64,000 bases of DNA from Ficedula albicollis (GCF_000247815.1 NC_021675.1:65739040-65803039); one strand, 5' to 3'. Shown: positions 1 through 12,400, counted from the stretch's first letter. Numbers and translations are program-made. Notes: generated by a model from the letters alone, not told the origin.

Positions 1-741
1 ATTTCAAGGAAAATATCGTAAGCATTTAGTAACATACCACAAACAAAAGGTAACTCTAATTGAGATTTTCTAGGGTTTTGTTTATGTTTGTCATGTTACT
101 TTGGTTTACTTTTAGAAACTATATTAATCTTTTATTGGAGTACTTAGAATAATTTATCAGGATTGACTCATTGCTGTCATTATAAAGAACAGTTTTTAAT
201 TTTTTGAAGTCTGTGAGGACTCTCTTAATTCTGGTGACTATTTATAATAAAATATTCTAGTTGTGAGGTGGTTAAGATTAAATGCAGAATCAAAGGACCA
301 GGAGGAAAGAAACCAGTTCACTGTATGGAGGGAAAAGTGGAAGAGGTGGGAAGAGATAGGTGCTAGAAGATAAGTCCAGAAGAAAAGAAGACTGTAGTTG
401 ACAAAATAAATGAGAAGCTTGAGCAGTGGGGAACAACTAAGGGCTAATACCCTGAATTTGGGGCTCAGTGTGAAGGACAGAATTAATTATTCTGTGGAGA
501 GCAGGTACTGCATTTGTGACTGTGCTTCTTCCTTTGTAGGTTGGAAGGCACATTTCTTTTTCATTTTTCAGCTACTTCTAAATATTTGGGAAAATATTTG
601 GATGTTTCTTTTATTTCTAAGGACATGGGATGTTGCTTAAAGCTACTTGGCAGTATTGGTGACTTGACCTGTGAGTGGGTGAAATGACAGAGAAAAGCTC
701 AAATTGCCTAGTTGGCAATTTCATGTGTGAGGAGAGTTTCT
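1..741. other. Unassigned sequence at the left edge, probably intron
   Basis: AT-rich sequence with no exon I can support. A short frame near 395-425 reads DKINEKLEQ and resembles a coiled coil, but it has no good donor. Given the gene downstream, this is probably intron of the same gene. Confidence 0.3.
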
Positions 742-1563
742 GGTAAGATTGTCATGGATGGAAAGCTTGGAAAATTAGGTGCTCTGTGGGCCATTCTTAC
801 CTCTTCTCCAAAAATCCATTTTGGGATCACTCATAGTGTAGTGTGGTGTGTGTAGTTCTTGTAGGGTCCTGTCCTTCTGCTTTTAAAGCCAGCCAGGGTG
901 GAATCCTGATTTCATCTCCCTTCTAATTTATTGTACCAACTCCAGATGGTAAAACTGAAACCTGTAGACAAAGTAAAATAAATATTTTAATAGAATTCAG
1001 CATCAATAGAGGTATTATCTCCAAAGAATCTGTAGAGAATTTCGATGCTTTGTAATGGAATTTTTAAAGTTGTTTGCTGTTCAGACATTCACTCAGCAGT
1101 GTTTATAAAGTACTCAGGGATGGTACTTATATGATTGTCATGGGTGGAAAGCTTGGAAAATTAGGTGCTCTGTGGGGTAAGATTGTCATGGATGGAAAGC
1201 TTGGAAAATTAGGTGCTCTGTGGGCCATTCTTACCTCTTCTCCAAAAATCCATTTTGGGATCACTCATAGTGTAGTGTGGTGTGTGTAGTTCTTGTAGGG
1301 TCCTGTCCTTCTGCTTTTAAAGCCAGCCAGGGTGGAATCCTGATTTCATCTCCCTTCTAATTTATTGTACCAACTCCAGATGGTAAAACTGAAACCTGTA
1401 GACAAAGTAAAATAAATATTTTAATAGAATTCAGCATCAATAGAGGTATTATCTCCAAAGAATCTGTAGAGAATTTTGATACTTTGTAATGGAATTTTTA
1501 AAGTTGTTTGCTGTTCAGACATTCACTCAGCAGTGTTTATAAAGTACTCAGGGATGGTACTTT
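742..1563. repeat. Tandem duplication, 434-bp period, with a partial middle copy
   Basis: Positions 742-1129 and 1176-1563 are almost identical; I see only two clear differences (the C/G near 1044-1050 against T/A near 1478-1484). Between them, 1130-1176 repeats just the first 47 bp of the unit with two changes. The order is full, partial, full. The unit is non-coding and lies upstream of the supported exons, perhaps within an intron. The near-identity implies either a young event or a falsely duplicated haplotype. Confidence 0.9.
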
Positions 1564-1945
1564 ACCCGAGGAAACTGTTCAGGTGACTTGATCTAAGGAA
1601 GGTGTTCAGTTGAAAAGTAGTTGGTTGCTGCTTCAGTGGCACACTGTTTTGGGTGGGTTTGTTGTTGTTTTGCCCATTCTGTGTATTGTTAGTATGTTAG
1701 AACTGCTTGCATTGGATCATGGTCAGGAGAGGCTGGTTGTATTAAGCACCATTCTGGTTTCTCATGCTTGGCTGTCTTGGGTCAGGTCCCCTTCCATATT
1801 TCTAATTTGTCATCATTATCACTGTCAACCAACAAGGTCTCATGGTCTTTACTAAGCTGCTTTGTTGCTGTTTTTGTGAGTTGTGCAGGTATTGCAGGTG
1901 ATGGTGGGCACTTGCTGTGCAGGTCTCAATGCCCTGTTGTGCTAG

Positions 1946-1986
1946 GATCCCAAAATACTGAAAATCAAATAGTTACCTCCTCTAAG
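1946..1986 (+). CDS. Candidate exon 1 of the coiled-coil gene (tentative)
   Basis: A 41-bp segment lies between a pyrimidine-containing acceptor ending CTAG and a reasonable donor, AAG|gtactt. Read with two leading bases it gives SQNTENQIVTSSK. It ends in phase 0, exactly what the next, much stronger exon at 3026 needs. The residues are polar and suit a run-in to a coiled coil. The acceptor is mediocre and the exon is short, so it may be a chance match. No exon further upstream was found to feed its phase-1 start. Confidence 0.4.
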
Positions 1987-3025
1987 GTACTTTGGTCTTA
2001 AAATTACCCAGTCCTAGATTACCGGAGTGACAGGGTTAACTGTATTCTTCCTGACTGGTCCCTTTCTTAATCTAACCTAGCTCTCATTAGAAAGAAAAAA
2101 AACAGGACACCAAAAAACAGATCTTACATAAATTACATTTTTTGTTTAGTCTGTTTTGCTTCTGCAAAAAGAGCATGGTTTCTCCCACAAACAATATGAT
2201 TTTATAAATCAGGTAATTTTAATAAAGAGCTCAAAATAATAGTTTGAGAAGCATGAAAAGTTAACAAGCAAATTAGTAATTTGCCTTCAAATCAAAATAT
2301 GAAGAGTGTGAAGGATTAAGGTCCCATAATGGAAATTAAGGATAAAATATAGATGTAGCATTGAGGCTACTGAGTAAATTTTTACATCCTTCATAAAATA
2401 TATATTCACATAATGTAAGACTGTAAAAAATAGACATATTTCAGAGCTGACCTAGTGTTCTTGACCTTAATATTTTTCAATTTTGCCAGCTCATAACATT
2501 CTTTAATGGAGATATTTGTGGTTATATCTCTAACAGAATAGAAAAAAACTTTTCACTTAGGCTTACAACAAATAGATCCTGAAATGAACTGAATACATTT
2601 TGAATCTGAAATGAGAAATATGGGAACATGGTATTTTGTACATTTAATGGTGGCTTTTTCAGATAACTCCATATTAATCATAACAAAGCTTTTATATCAA
2701 ATATGGAAAATAGGAAGCAAAAGAAAAGAAAACTATTTTTAAGCACTTTTTCTAGTATTCATTTATCCAATATTACCAGCACACTTAAGAAAAGGTAATC
2801 AAACTAAGTCTTTAACTGCCAAAAAGAAGCATATCTCTTCCAGGCTGACTGTTTAATGATCCATAACACAGCCATAACAGCTCCAATAAATCTGGAATAG
2901 CAATGATGTCTTAAGATTAAACCAAATAGAAAGCAGCCTTTCAACACTTTAGAATACTAGCTGGATGAAAATGAAGCTGTATATCACACAAATAGGCTTT
3001 GTTTGAATCTATGATTATCTCACAG

Positions 3026-3084
3026 ATAGCAAAGCTGGAAGAGTCTCTCAAGAAAGTAACACAACAAATGCAACAGCTTCAATG
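3026..3084 (+). CDS. Exon encoding the end of the coiled coil
   Basis: The exon is 59 bp, bounded by a CACAG acceptor and the donor AATG|gtaaga. It reads 19 codons plus two bases: IAKLEESLKK VTQQMQQLQ, a clear heptad-like amphipathic helix with I, L, L, V, M and L spacing and many Gln, Lys and Glu. The trailing TG joins the T of the exon at 4491 to make a Cys codon. This is the only coiled-coil exon visible in the window, so most of the coiled coil must be encoded upstream. Confidence 0.75.
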
Positions 3085-4490
3085 GTAAGAGATTTAATGC
3101 AGCAAAAGTAAATGTAATCAGACAACAGTAAGTTTAATTGATCAAACAATGAAAAGTTCCTGTTTTGTTTGCCTTTCTCATATGTTTTTGCAGAAATAAA
3201 TGTATAGTGATTTCTGACATCAAATCTATTTTTTCACAATAATCAGTCCTGTCAGGAAGTAATCCTTTTATTTTATAATTCAACTCAGTAGTTAACTCTA
3301 AAAATGAATTTTTAATAAAGTCTATCACATAGATACTCAGTTTAAAATTTTTATTTGCAGTTACATAACCATGTTTGTGTGTTTTGCAATGGACTTTATA
3401 ATGTCAGCCTGGAAAGTACTATGAAACCTTTCCTAATATCTTAGCCCATTTACAAAGTGAGCAGAGTTTTGTAATATGGTTTTCATCTTTTCTATTTCTA
3501 GTAAAAATGAAATTCTTATCTCATCTTGAATCAGTCTTTTTTCTCAAATGTTTCAAAGTGGTAACCAAATGGTTGCTCATCCTTATCCGCCTGCTCAGTG
3601 ACTTCATCTTTTCATTTTATTTCCAACATAAAGCCAAAACTGTTACTGAAATCTCATTAAAGAGCCAGTTCATGCAACCAGCATTTCAATTACATAGATT
3701 TTTGTATCTTTATTCCTTTTCTATGTTTATTTGTGATTTTTTTTTTTTTTAGTACAGACTTTCCCTTGACTCTTAAATGCACACGATACTCTATTTTGCT
3801 CTCTCAGGCTGCTTGGTGTAATGTAACAGAAAAAAAAAAAAACCCCATAAAGGAAACTTTGTATGTGGTGGATTATTGCAGTTTATGTATTTTTACTCAC
3901 TGCCTCTGTTTTCTTGTGTGCATCTCAAATAAATAGAATCTTGGTTATATCAATTACAGAGTTCTTACTGAATTTTAGAATTTTTTTTTGAGTTCTACGA
4001 AGGGAGAAGTGTCCTAGGGCCCCTTCTTGCTTGCCTAATAAACATATTTCTCCTATTTACGATTCTTTTCAAAGGTACAAGTTTTACAAAGTTATTGTTG
4101 AATAGCATGAAAATGCCAACATTTCATTTGATAACTAGATTTCTTAAAGTTTGGTAAATGTATAATTTCATGAAATGAAATTAATTTTGCACTTAGCTGT
4201 AGTTAATAGTTGTATTTTAATGTCTTTTGTTCTCTAAAGTAATTTGCCATAATGTTGTGCTAAATTTGATGTTGTTTGGTATGTAATGAGCATTGCAAAT
4301 ATTATGTAAAGAGCAAGTTTATAGCTTTACCAAATAAATTCTTACTTTGCTCCGTGGCAAATAGTGTCATGTTAAAACCTACTCCTGATGGATAAAAAAC
4401 TTGGATTTTATAATTTATTGACCAATTAGACATGTGAACTAATTAAACCAGCTTTCAATTTATATCTGTTGTTTTTTCTTTCCCCTTTAG

Positions 4491-4555
4491 TATGAAACCT
4501 CCTGAAAAAACTACACCGCTGCCATTTTCCAGTGCAAGCAGAGATCCATTTTCCA
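4491..4555 (+). CDS. Exon, start of the Ser/Pro-rich tail
   Basis: The acceptor has a long pyrimidine tract (TTTTTTCTTTCCCCTTTAG), and the donor is CCA|gtaaga. The 65-bp exon reads MKPPEKTTPLPFSSASRDPF after completing the preceding Cys codon. It contains one Thr-Pro site and a DPF tripeptide. The Met here is internal and not a start, because the frame continues smoothly from the coiled-coil exon. The following intron is only 89 bp. Confidence 0.85.
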
Positions 4556-4644
4556 GTAAGAAGTGTTGATTTAAAAAATTTACTGTGGAATACCTGTCAT
4601 TGGACACAGGTGTGTTCTAATACTAAATTTTTTAATGACTTCAG

Positions 4645-4714
4645 TTCCTTCAAGAAGGCAGGATGTTTATTCTTCATATTCTCTTCATTCAAGTCGTCCT
4701 TCCACTTCTGAAAC
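4645..4714 (+). CDS. Exon, Ser-rich segment
   Basis: A 70-bp exon with acceptor CTTCAG and donor AAAC|gtgggt (a weaker donor). It reads IPSRRQDVYSSYSLHSSRP and then STSE, with the last two bases carried to the next exon to give Thr. It is Ser- and Tyr-rich with an RRQ basic patch. The 89-bp intron before it and the preserved frame make it secure despite the imperfect donor. Confidence 0.8.
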
Positions 4715-5497
4715 GTGGGTACAAATTTGTTAATTTTCAATAAAAATCTTAACTTCTATTTTATGTGGAAAATAACCTTTTTGTGGTGAGTTTAAAATAT
4801 TTTCTGATTTTGTGTTTTGTTTTTGCAAACTGCTCAAGTATGAAAGAGGTTAGGAAAGTCTTATCTATTGAAGCGTACATTACAGTTGTATGGATGCTGG
4901 TTACTGGAAAGAAATCTAAGGCATGAAGCACCTTATTCTAAAGAAGTTTTGGATGAATAGCTAGTTAGCTAGATTAGTGTGATACTCTCCATCTACCACA
5001 GAGAAAAACTAAATTTATTGTACAGACACCTATGTGTACACTGTAGTTATCTCAGGTTAGATGGGATGAGCCAGTCTAATAAGGCTTATTTAATTTTAAG
5101 TAAAATGAGTATACAGCTTGCTCAAGCTAAAATATTTCTATACCTTTGACTTTCTTTTCTACAAAAAAAACAGATTCAGAGTGCCCCTGTTGCAGATACA
5201 AATGACAAATACATAAATATGCATATTTACTCAGACAAATAGAAGAATAACAATGCTAATCATAAAATAACTTTCTCTGTAAGTGTTTAAACCAAAGCTC
5301 AGAATCAATGAATAGATTTTTCTTACTGCTAGAGAGTTTTGGAATAAGTCCTAAATACTTATGTGTCTTATGCATTATGTATTATGCTTTTCCATTGTTA
5401 GTCAAATTTAACATTAGACTCTGAGATAATTTTAGTCTTTATAATGAAAATGTTATTTTTATTACAATGTCATACTAACTTTGACCTTTCTTGCAAG

Positions 5498-5543
5498 GGT
5501 TGAGGCAATGGAGGTTGATCCTGTACCTTCACCAATGAGGAAA
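5498..5543 (+). CDS. Small exon, acidic/Pro segment
   Basis: A 46-bp exon after a CTTTCTTGCAAG acceptor, ending at the textbook donor AAA|gtaagt. It reads VEAMEVDPVPSPMRK after completing a Thr codon. An acidic stretch is followed by a Ser-Pro site with Lys/Arg just behind it, matching the consensus for cyclin-dependent kinases (S-P-x-R/K). Phosphorylation is inferred, not shown. Confidence 0.85.
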
Positions 5544-6298
5544 GTAAGTGGGTTTTTTAAAATATGTTTATGTGTAGTTACACACATATATCCTTTTGAT
5601 TTCTCCTACTCTGTTAATGCTGCAAAAAATGGGATTCTCTCTCCATCCCATTCAAAACCATTCTGATGTGCATGATGATTTCAGTTATGCTTGATGCAAG
5701 GTAGAAGTCAGATGCTCCCCAAAAGAAACCAAAAGGAAATAAATCACAACATTGATTTCTGGAATTATATTCTCCTCATGCCATATACAGGCTTTTAAAC
5801 TTGTGATGCCAAAGTAAATGGCAAATTCTTAAAATCCCAATACTACAAATATATCATTGATCTGAAAGCACCATTTAGGCTGTGATACCTGAGTAGGGAA
5901 TTGCAGGTTTTGAGTGATACTGCTAACGTAAGAATGAAGGCAGGAGGTTTTCATGGTGTTGGTGTCCTGGTTAGGAGAGGCAACATCCAGGAACAGCTGC
6001 TACCTTGCAAATGGAGTCACAGCACAGAAAATAGTGAGAGTGTCTCTAACACTTCTTACCTGAATGTGATAGGTTATAATAAAGCTAAAAATGTATTTCC
6101 CACCTACCCATAGATCTTTAAAAATAGTAACTTAATTCTCAGGTTTTGCATTTTAGTGCTATGAACAAAACTGTCAGCAGAGAGCTCTGGAAATCTGCAG
6201 GTTCTGTAAACCTATTAAAATATAACACCTCTTGCTTAAAATGTCTTAATAATTAATATACTTACTACACTGTGGTTAATGACTTGCCATTCATTTAG

Positions 6299-6362
6299 CT
6301 GGAGACACCAACCGGTCCAACAAGATTATCAGTAATAACTCCACCACAGGATGGACGTATGG
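6299..6362 (+). CDS. Exon, Thr-Pro-rich segment
   Basis: A 64-bp exon bounded by CATTTAG and the donor ATGG|gtgagt. It reads LETPTGPTRLSVITPPQDGR and then M, leaving one base for the Gly codon shared with the next exon. It contains two Thr-Pro sites. Splice signals are strong on both sides, with flanking introns of 755 and 1,557 bp. Confidence 0.85.
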
Positions 6363-7919
6363 GTGAGTAAAAGTAAACTTTGTAACTGAGTAACATTTCT
6401 GTTACATTAGGAGGACGAATAAATTACAATCCATACATTAGCAATTGAATAAAAAAATTTGCATTGTGTTGAGGTGTGAGGAATTTATCATGTGGACTTC
6501 AATCCAGCAGCTGGGAAAGGGTTAAAATGAAGTATGAAATGTTTTCCTAGTACTTACCTCTTCTGTTCAGTAAATGATTACTTGTAACCAAGCTGATTTT
6601 TGCTGTAATAACAGTTGCAAAGAAAATACTGTAACTGTAGGTGTGATTGAACTGAACAGGGATACTTGCAATATACATTGTTGACCCTCTGTTGAGCTTC
6701 ATGATTTTTTTGTGGATATTTGTGATTAACAGAGAGTAACATTGTCCACAATGTCATGTTAAATATCACATGAAGAAAAGGGGAGAAACTAAATGGAAGT
6801 TAAAAAAAAATACCTAATAAGAGAAGTGAGGTAGTTGAGATCAAGAATTTCTTCAAAAAGGTGATTTTTTTTTCACCTTATTACTGTTATAGCGTATAAG
6901 ACATTTAACCTGTCACTACTTTCTTTCATTCCTTCATACCCTGTTATTGGGTAACACTCAGATGTAGATGAGACATGAGTGACAGCCTACTGGAATTGGT
7001 GCAGTCTCTTGAGAGCTGTTTATTTGTGAGGAGTTTCCCAGAATTCCTAATGCTTTGAAGGCCTACGGTTCGTGTGTCTCTCCCATTCTTGGTTTTACAT
7101 TCAGCATGTTTCTGCAGCAGCCCATGCTCAGGCAGGCTTTCACCTGCCTTCAGCAGTTCATAGAATCCATCTGCAGCCACTTAAAGAACTTTTAGCACTC
7201 TTGTGTTTTGACATGGTGTAAGTGTCCTGAAACAAAGACAAACGCAATTGCAATTCAGTGAAGGAGGAAAAATTGCAATTTCTGTGTTATGTCTGATTTA
7301 TATGCTCAGATCCTTCCTAAATACATGGTTGCCTATAAATCTAGGCATAACAAGATAAGGAGAGCTGAGGTTAACTGATTTTTTATTGTGTCTAAATATA
7401 AATAGATATTTATTAGACAGTAAAATTTTATGTAGAACAGTTATGTGTTCAGCAGATTTCAGAACCTTCACATAATGTTTTGCAGTGGACAATGCTGAGG
7501 GAATTAAAGTTTATGTGCAAAAGTAAGGGTAAGTGGAAACAATGATTTAATGGTGCACTAAGGAAATTTTCCTTCTCAGGTGTGGATGGGACAAAAAAAG
7601 ATCAGCTGAAGAAAAGGAGCACTTCAGCACAGCTGTCTTGATAGTCTAATAATAGTCTAATAAATGAAAGAAGGTGAAAGAAACCAACACGTTTAACTGG
7701 AACAAGATTTGCAGGGATGGTGCAATATGATGTTTTTGTGACAGCTGAGCTCTCTCATTGACTATTGTAATTGTGCACCATTTTTAGTTCTTGAATAAAG
7801 CCATCATGAATTTGTCCCAAATCATGCAATAAAAGTACTAATCTTTGTTTCCAAAGTTAACCCTTAAGTAAAACGAGTCATTCACGTTGGTCCTGTTTTC
7901 AAAAATCCGATTCCAACAG

Positions 7920-7992
7920 GTAGCGTATCCTACAGGCATTCTCAGACAGCTGTAATAATGCCACGTCGGAAGACTGAAGCAGAGTCTGCAAG
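7920..7992 (+). CDS. Exon, basic segment
   Basis: A 73-bp exon after the acceptor TTCCAACAG, with the donor GCAAG|gtaata. It reads SVSYRHSQTAVIMPRRKTEA and then ESA after the shared Gly codon; the final AG joins the next exon to make Arg. The PRRK patch could be a short nuclear-localisation or docking motif, but that is speculative. Confidence 0.85.
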
Positions 7993-8755
7993 GTAATACT
8001 TCAATACTGTTTCAAGGGGTTACCATCTCCTGTAAGTGACTGAAGTTTCCCTTCTGGTGTGTATTAATCTGTAAGTTCAAAGGTTGTATTCTAGATCTGA
8101 GGAAGTGTTACTGTGCAGCCTGGCTATCGTCTATGTGAATGTTTGGTTTTGGGGGAAAGCTTTATTTTGAAATCATGTTTTTCAAAAATGTGCGGATGTA
8201 ATCTGTGCTTCTGTAGCTGTTGACATCTACAGTCATGGTGCTCCTATAAAAAGGGGTAGTAATTTTATAATGAGGAAGTTTAACATTGTCTCTGCTGTAT
8301 CATTCTTACGAAAATCAGACATGAAACACAGTATCTGCACAAGGGCTGTTCTCTGAATGATCCAGACTTTTCATGCAGCTTGCAACAGGTGTTTCTGGAT
8401 TTTTCATTGAAACATTAAAAATGTCTTAAACTGTGAGAATTATTAACATCAATAAATAACTTTAAATCGTTCCAGAAAAATTTAGCCCTTGTTCTTTATA
8501 ATCATTAAGCCAAATATATCTTCCTAGCAGAAATTTAAAATACGTGTTACAAAGTACTTTTTTTTTCCACCTCTGACTCCATAATTGTTTTGTCAGTCTG
8601 CTTCTTGAAATATGTAAAAATCTTAAACAAGTAAAAGTATTTAATTTATAACATTTTCCTTTAAAATATTCGACAATGAATTGAAGTAATTTTGAAATCT
8701 TGTATTGTTACAGAAGTAGCCTCAAGTCTCATGCATTAATTAATTTCATTAACAG

Positions 8756-8943
8756 ATCCACCCCTGTGAGCTTACCACGTAGTGCATGTCCATCACCAGC
8801 TGGATCCCAAAGCAGTCGAAGGGGATCATGGGCCAGTTCTGATTTCAGAACCCCTCAGCTGTACCCATTTACATCACCTTCCCCACAGCAGTCTCTATCA
8901 AGGCAGCCAATCACCATCCCTGGATTTCTGCAAAGACAACAAG
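8756..8943 (+). CDS. Largest exon, Ser-Pro-rich tail
   Basis: A 188-bp exon starting after ATTAACAG and ending at a GC donor (AAG|gcaagc). It encodes about 62 residues with STPVSLPRS, CPSPAGSQSS, the basic site RRGSW and the repeated proline sites RTPQL and TSPSPQQ, ending PGFLQRQQ. The RRGSW site resembles basophilic-kinase or 14-3-3 targets. The frame stays open through the donor to a stop at 8979-8981, so intron retention would add a short tail ending ITVTTS. Confidence 0.85.
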
Positions 8944-9037
8944 GCAAGCATATTTATAAAATAACAGTTACCACTTCCTGAAAAGTTTTCAGCATAGCAG
9001 CTTAAATAAATTAACCAAAGTAAAAATTATATTTCAG

Positions 9038-9222
9038 AATTGGAAGTAGGCTCTCAGCAAAATATGGAAGACTTGGGTGTTTATTTTGGGATGTGTGGCA
9101 TGGTATCTGCTGTGAAAATGTGTTCTTGCTTCACTTCAGAATTAGGTTTTAGCATAGATTTAAATCTGATCATGTCCAAATTTTCTGTCTCAACTGCACA
9201 TTTCTTAAAGATCTGCCTATAA
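9038..9222 (+). CDS. Probable terminal coding exon
   Basis: After a good acceptor (ATTATATTTCAG), the frame carried from the GC-donor exon reads ELEVGSQQNMEDLGVYFG and continues to a TAA at 9220-9222. Later residues (many Cys, Ser and Phe) look less constrained. The true coding end might therefore be at an internal donor, for example after GGCATG near 9102. The preceding intron is 94 bp. I rate the acceptor and the first 15 or so residues as more certain than the stop. Confidence 0.6.
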
Positions 9223-9382
9223 GACATCCATGTAAATGTCCACAGATCATAGTAAAAAGGGAGCTAGTCCAGGATGTTATTTGTTGAGTGCAACATCAAA
9301 CTAGCAAAAGCAGCTGCATAAACATCAGCCCAAGGGGAGTGGATGTGGGTAGGAATTGCAGTGGAGCAGATTAATTAATAAA
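9223..9382 (+). other. Possible 3' UTR of the plus-strand gene
   Basis: The stretch between the stop and an AATAAA at 9377-9382 is AT-rich and has no open frame. The AATAAA lies at the very edge of a CR1 fragment, so it could come from the repeat rather than from an original poly(A) signal. Confidence 0.35.
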
Positions 9383-9480
9383 ATCACAGAATCAGAGTCA
9401 CAGAATCATAGAACAGCTCTGGTCAGAAGGCACCTTGAATGGTCCAGCCCTCTTTGGGAAAGAGAATCTGGATGAGATCA
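9383..9480 (-). mobile_element. CR1 LINE 3' end fragment
   Basis: The sequence begins with the reverse complement of the CR1 terminal tail (AATCACAGAATC, CACAGAATCATAGAA) and runs into the usual GTCAGAAGGCACCTTGAATG body. The element is therefore in reverse orientation and truncated to about 100 bp. It begins directly after the possible poly(A) signal of the plus-strand gene. Confidence 0.8.
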
Positions 9481-12400
9481 TGTAGCACCTTTGCCAGTCA
9501 CATCTTGCAAATCTAATTCTCCTTATTGCCGAGTTTGCATCATAAGTGAAATATCTTTTTTAACTTATATTAAAAAGACAATGCACCTCTAAAGCACTTT
9601 TAGACTGTACTAATAAATGTGATCTTCCTGCACATCCCAAGTAGTTTTGAGCTCATGAAACTGAAATAAAAATATTTTAAGAAATGAAGGCCTATAGCTT
9701 ATAAAAGCTTACATCACAATTATTTTAATTGTGAAGTTTCTGGATAGTGATACGATATGTGAAATAATGCATGAACCAATTGGATCTCTGAATAACGTAG
9801 GAGAAATTAATGTTATTTAAAAAGTAGCTGCATTTAACTTTAGTAATAGATGTCTTTTGGCTATATGATTGCAATTTATTTGAGTTCATATACAGAATAA
9901 TGCTTTGGAGATTCACTTGCGTAGCTAAAATTGGAATATAGCAAAAATGCTTTTATGGAAATACAGAGGAGCACATTTATATTCATGAAAATGGCAATAT
10001 AAAAGTTTTCATCAATTGTATAGGTTGTATTTTTAATTTTTGATAGTTTTGCTTTTCCTTATATATAATTCCCCAAATAATTTACTTAAATAAAGCTTTA
10101 CTTCAGTTTTAACAGGTTTTTTTTTTGTTGTTGTTTTTACCTCTATTTTTATTCTAGGCTCAACTAATTTAGGAGGACATTCAGCAGAGAGATGAGCAAA
10201 CATCTGTGAATTGTTTTGGTCAAGAAGCATCTGGAGAAGCAGTGCATAGTCTCTGGGTATCGAAGTATTTGTAACTTCCATAATATGTCAAATTGTCATA
10301 AACCAGCAAATTGTTCAGCGTGAATACTGTATTTAAAACATCAGTTATCTTTTTGATCAACATCTACTGAAGCTTTAGATGGGGCTACAAAATTTTCTTG
10401 TTTTTTTAAAATTCTGGCTTCAAATATATTGCATAAATAGAAGTCCTTTATTACCTAAGTGCTAAGGCAAAACATGATTATATGTTGAATGAGCACTTTT
10501 TCTGTGAATGCATTGAGCTGCAGGATAAATAATTGTGCCTGTACGGTATTACAGATAGAATGCAGTCCTAAAAAAATAAATTTATTTATGGATTTTTGGT
10601 TACAGAATTCCAAAGTTTGGTTCTTACTCAATGCATCTCCTTTTGTTTGCACTTTTAAAAAGGGGTAAGTTTTGAGGGGTATTACATTGTAGCAGGCACC
10701 ACTGAGCTCAGAACACAGTATTTGTTCCACACTTGTGAAAGTTCAGCATTTGATTTAAGTAGCAAGGATTTCTTCACAAAATGGAATGAAATGGTGGAAC
10801 TGGGATGAAGAGACAAAACACAGCAAAGACTACTTTTACTTTTGCACAGGATAGCAGCTGGAGACTCTGAATGAAAAGTGCCAGAATGCACTTTTCCTTC
10901 TGAGAACAACTGTGAAATTCATATTCCCACCATCCCTCTGTATGTGCCAAAATTTTGGTATGGCTGAGTCATCAAATGCGTTTGTTTTGTTTTGACCCTC
11001 CTTTTATCTAGACTATTTTATGTACAGTAAAACTAAAAGCTGATGTGGGGTTTTTTTTGAAATTAAGTTCCCTGAGTATATGATAAATTTCTTTTGACTT
11101 GAAATGTTTTACTTTCCACATCGCAAGTGGATGGGAGAGAGAAAACTTAATGAAAGATTCAGGAGCTGAGAAGAGAACTGGAAGTGGTCATTGACCAAAT
11201 ACCATCATGGGCAAACCAGACTCGACTTGAGTATATCAATTGAATTTATTACTAAAAAAATCACAGCAGGATTATGAGAAGTAAAATCTTAAAAAAACTT
11301 CCTCCCACCCCTTCCTCCTTCTCAGCTCTGCCTTCTCCCCTAGAAGTGCATGGAGACAGAGAAAGGGAGTTACAGTCAGTTCACATGTTTCTTCCACTGC
11401 TCAGGGAGAAGAGTCCTTATCCTGCTCCAGCATGCGAATTTTCAACTTGCCTCATTTCAATGTATAGCTGCCTTTACTTTTTTTATTCTTACCATGGGAA
11501 AGTTGGTGGGTTTTCTTCTCCTCTGTATTCTTCAGAGTTTAGCAGGGATCTCAAAGTCAACTTCCTTCCAATCAAACTTCCAGTTAAAATATCTAATTTT
11601 GCAGTGCCACAGACATGTTGAAATAAAGGTGTGTAGTGTAGCTCTTAAAAAATTTCAACTCTCATTTAGTTCCAGATGAGTTTCAATAGCTTGAAAAGTG
11701 AGGCTGGTAAAACATGATTGCCTGCTTTGGTATTATTTGTGCCACAGTGGTTTTCTGTTTATTTGGATCCCAAGAAGGGATTCCCTCTTATCTCTGTTTC
11801 ATCACACTGCAGAGTCATCATCCAAGTCTGTGAAGTCATAGTATAACTTTTATAATTGCTGAAAGTTGCATTCTGCAGTCAGGTGGAATACTTTGCTTTT
11901 ATTGGTTTTGTTTCTCTTTCATCCCACTCCACAAGCCCTCATCAATTGCAGAATTGAGCTTCATGAACTGAAAATTTGTGTCTATAATAGAATTAGTGTA
12001 GGAAAGAGTCACACATGCTAGATATACAATAGTCACAATAACAAAGAATCACCTGTCATTCAGAGATGTGAATAAATATTCACAGAGAAATGAATGATTT
12101 CTGTTTCCTGCTCACCACAATGGTTTCCACTTATATTCAGTAACAATCTTCATGTTTCAGGTAATCATCATTTACCTTTTCTGTAGTGAAAGCTGGACAC
12201 AGGCAGACTGTTTTGTAGCTGTTGATCAAGGGGAGAACTTGCAACATCACATCAGTAAAGAAAAGAAGTGTAGTATGAAAATGGATATTTATATTATTTT
12301 ACTGCTGCTTTGAACTACTTAGTAGTGTCTGGTAGTATCTTCTACTTAAACATGTGTTACCTAATCTACTTGAGCCCACAGTCTAATCCTGAAGAAAAAA

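Larger units (their letters stand above)
1946..9222 (+). other. 3' part of an unrecognised coiled-coil, Ser/Thr-Pro-rich protein gene
   Basis: Nine exons joined by GT-AG introns and one GC-AG intron form one continuous reading frame ending in a stop at 9220-9222. Every junction phase agrees, and random exon-like segments would not do this. The product fragment starts with a short polar stretch, then a heptad-like coiled coil (IAKLEESLKK, QQMQQLQ), then a low-complexity tail rich in Ser, Pro, Thr and Arg. The tail has about nine Ser-Pro or Thr-Pro sites and a basic RRGSW site, which suggests phosphorylation by proline-directed and basophilic kinases. This architecture is common in centrosome, kinetochore and nuclear-envelope proteins, but that is only a resemblance. 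I see no catalytic domain or membrane segment. The 5' exons and promoter lie before the window or are hidden in its first 1.9 kb. I am confident that this is a gene and unsure of its identity. Confidence 0.85.

Noticed and set aside
395..425. DKINEKLEQ as an upstream coiled-coil exon
   Set aside because: The acceptor is weak, no donor follows, and the frame runs to a stop without linking to the later exons.
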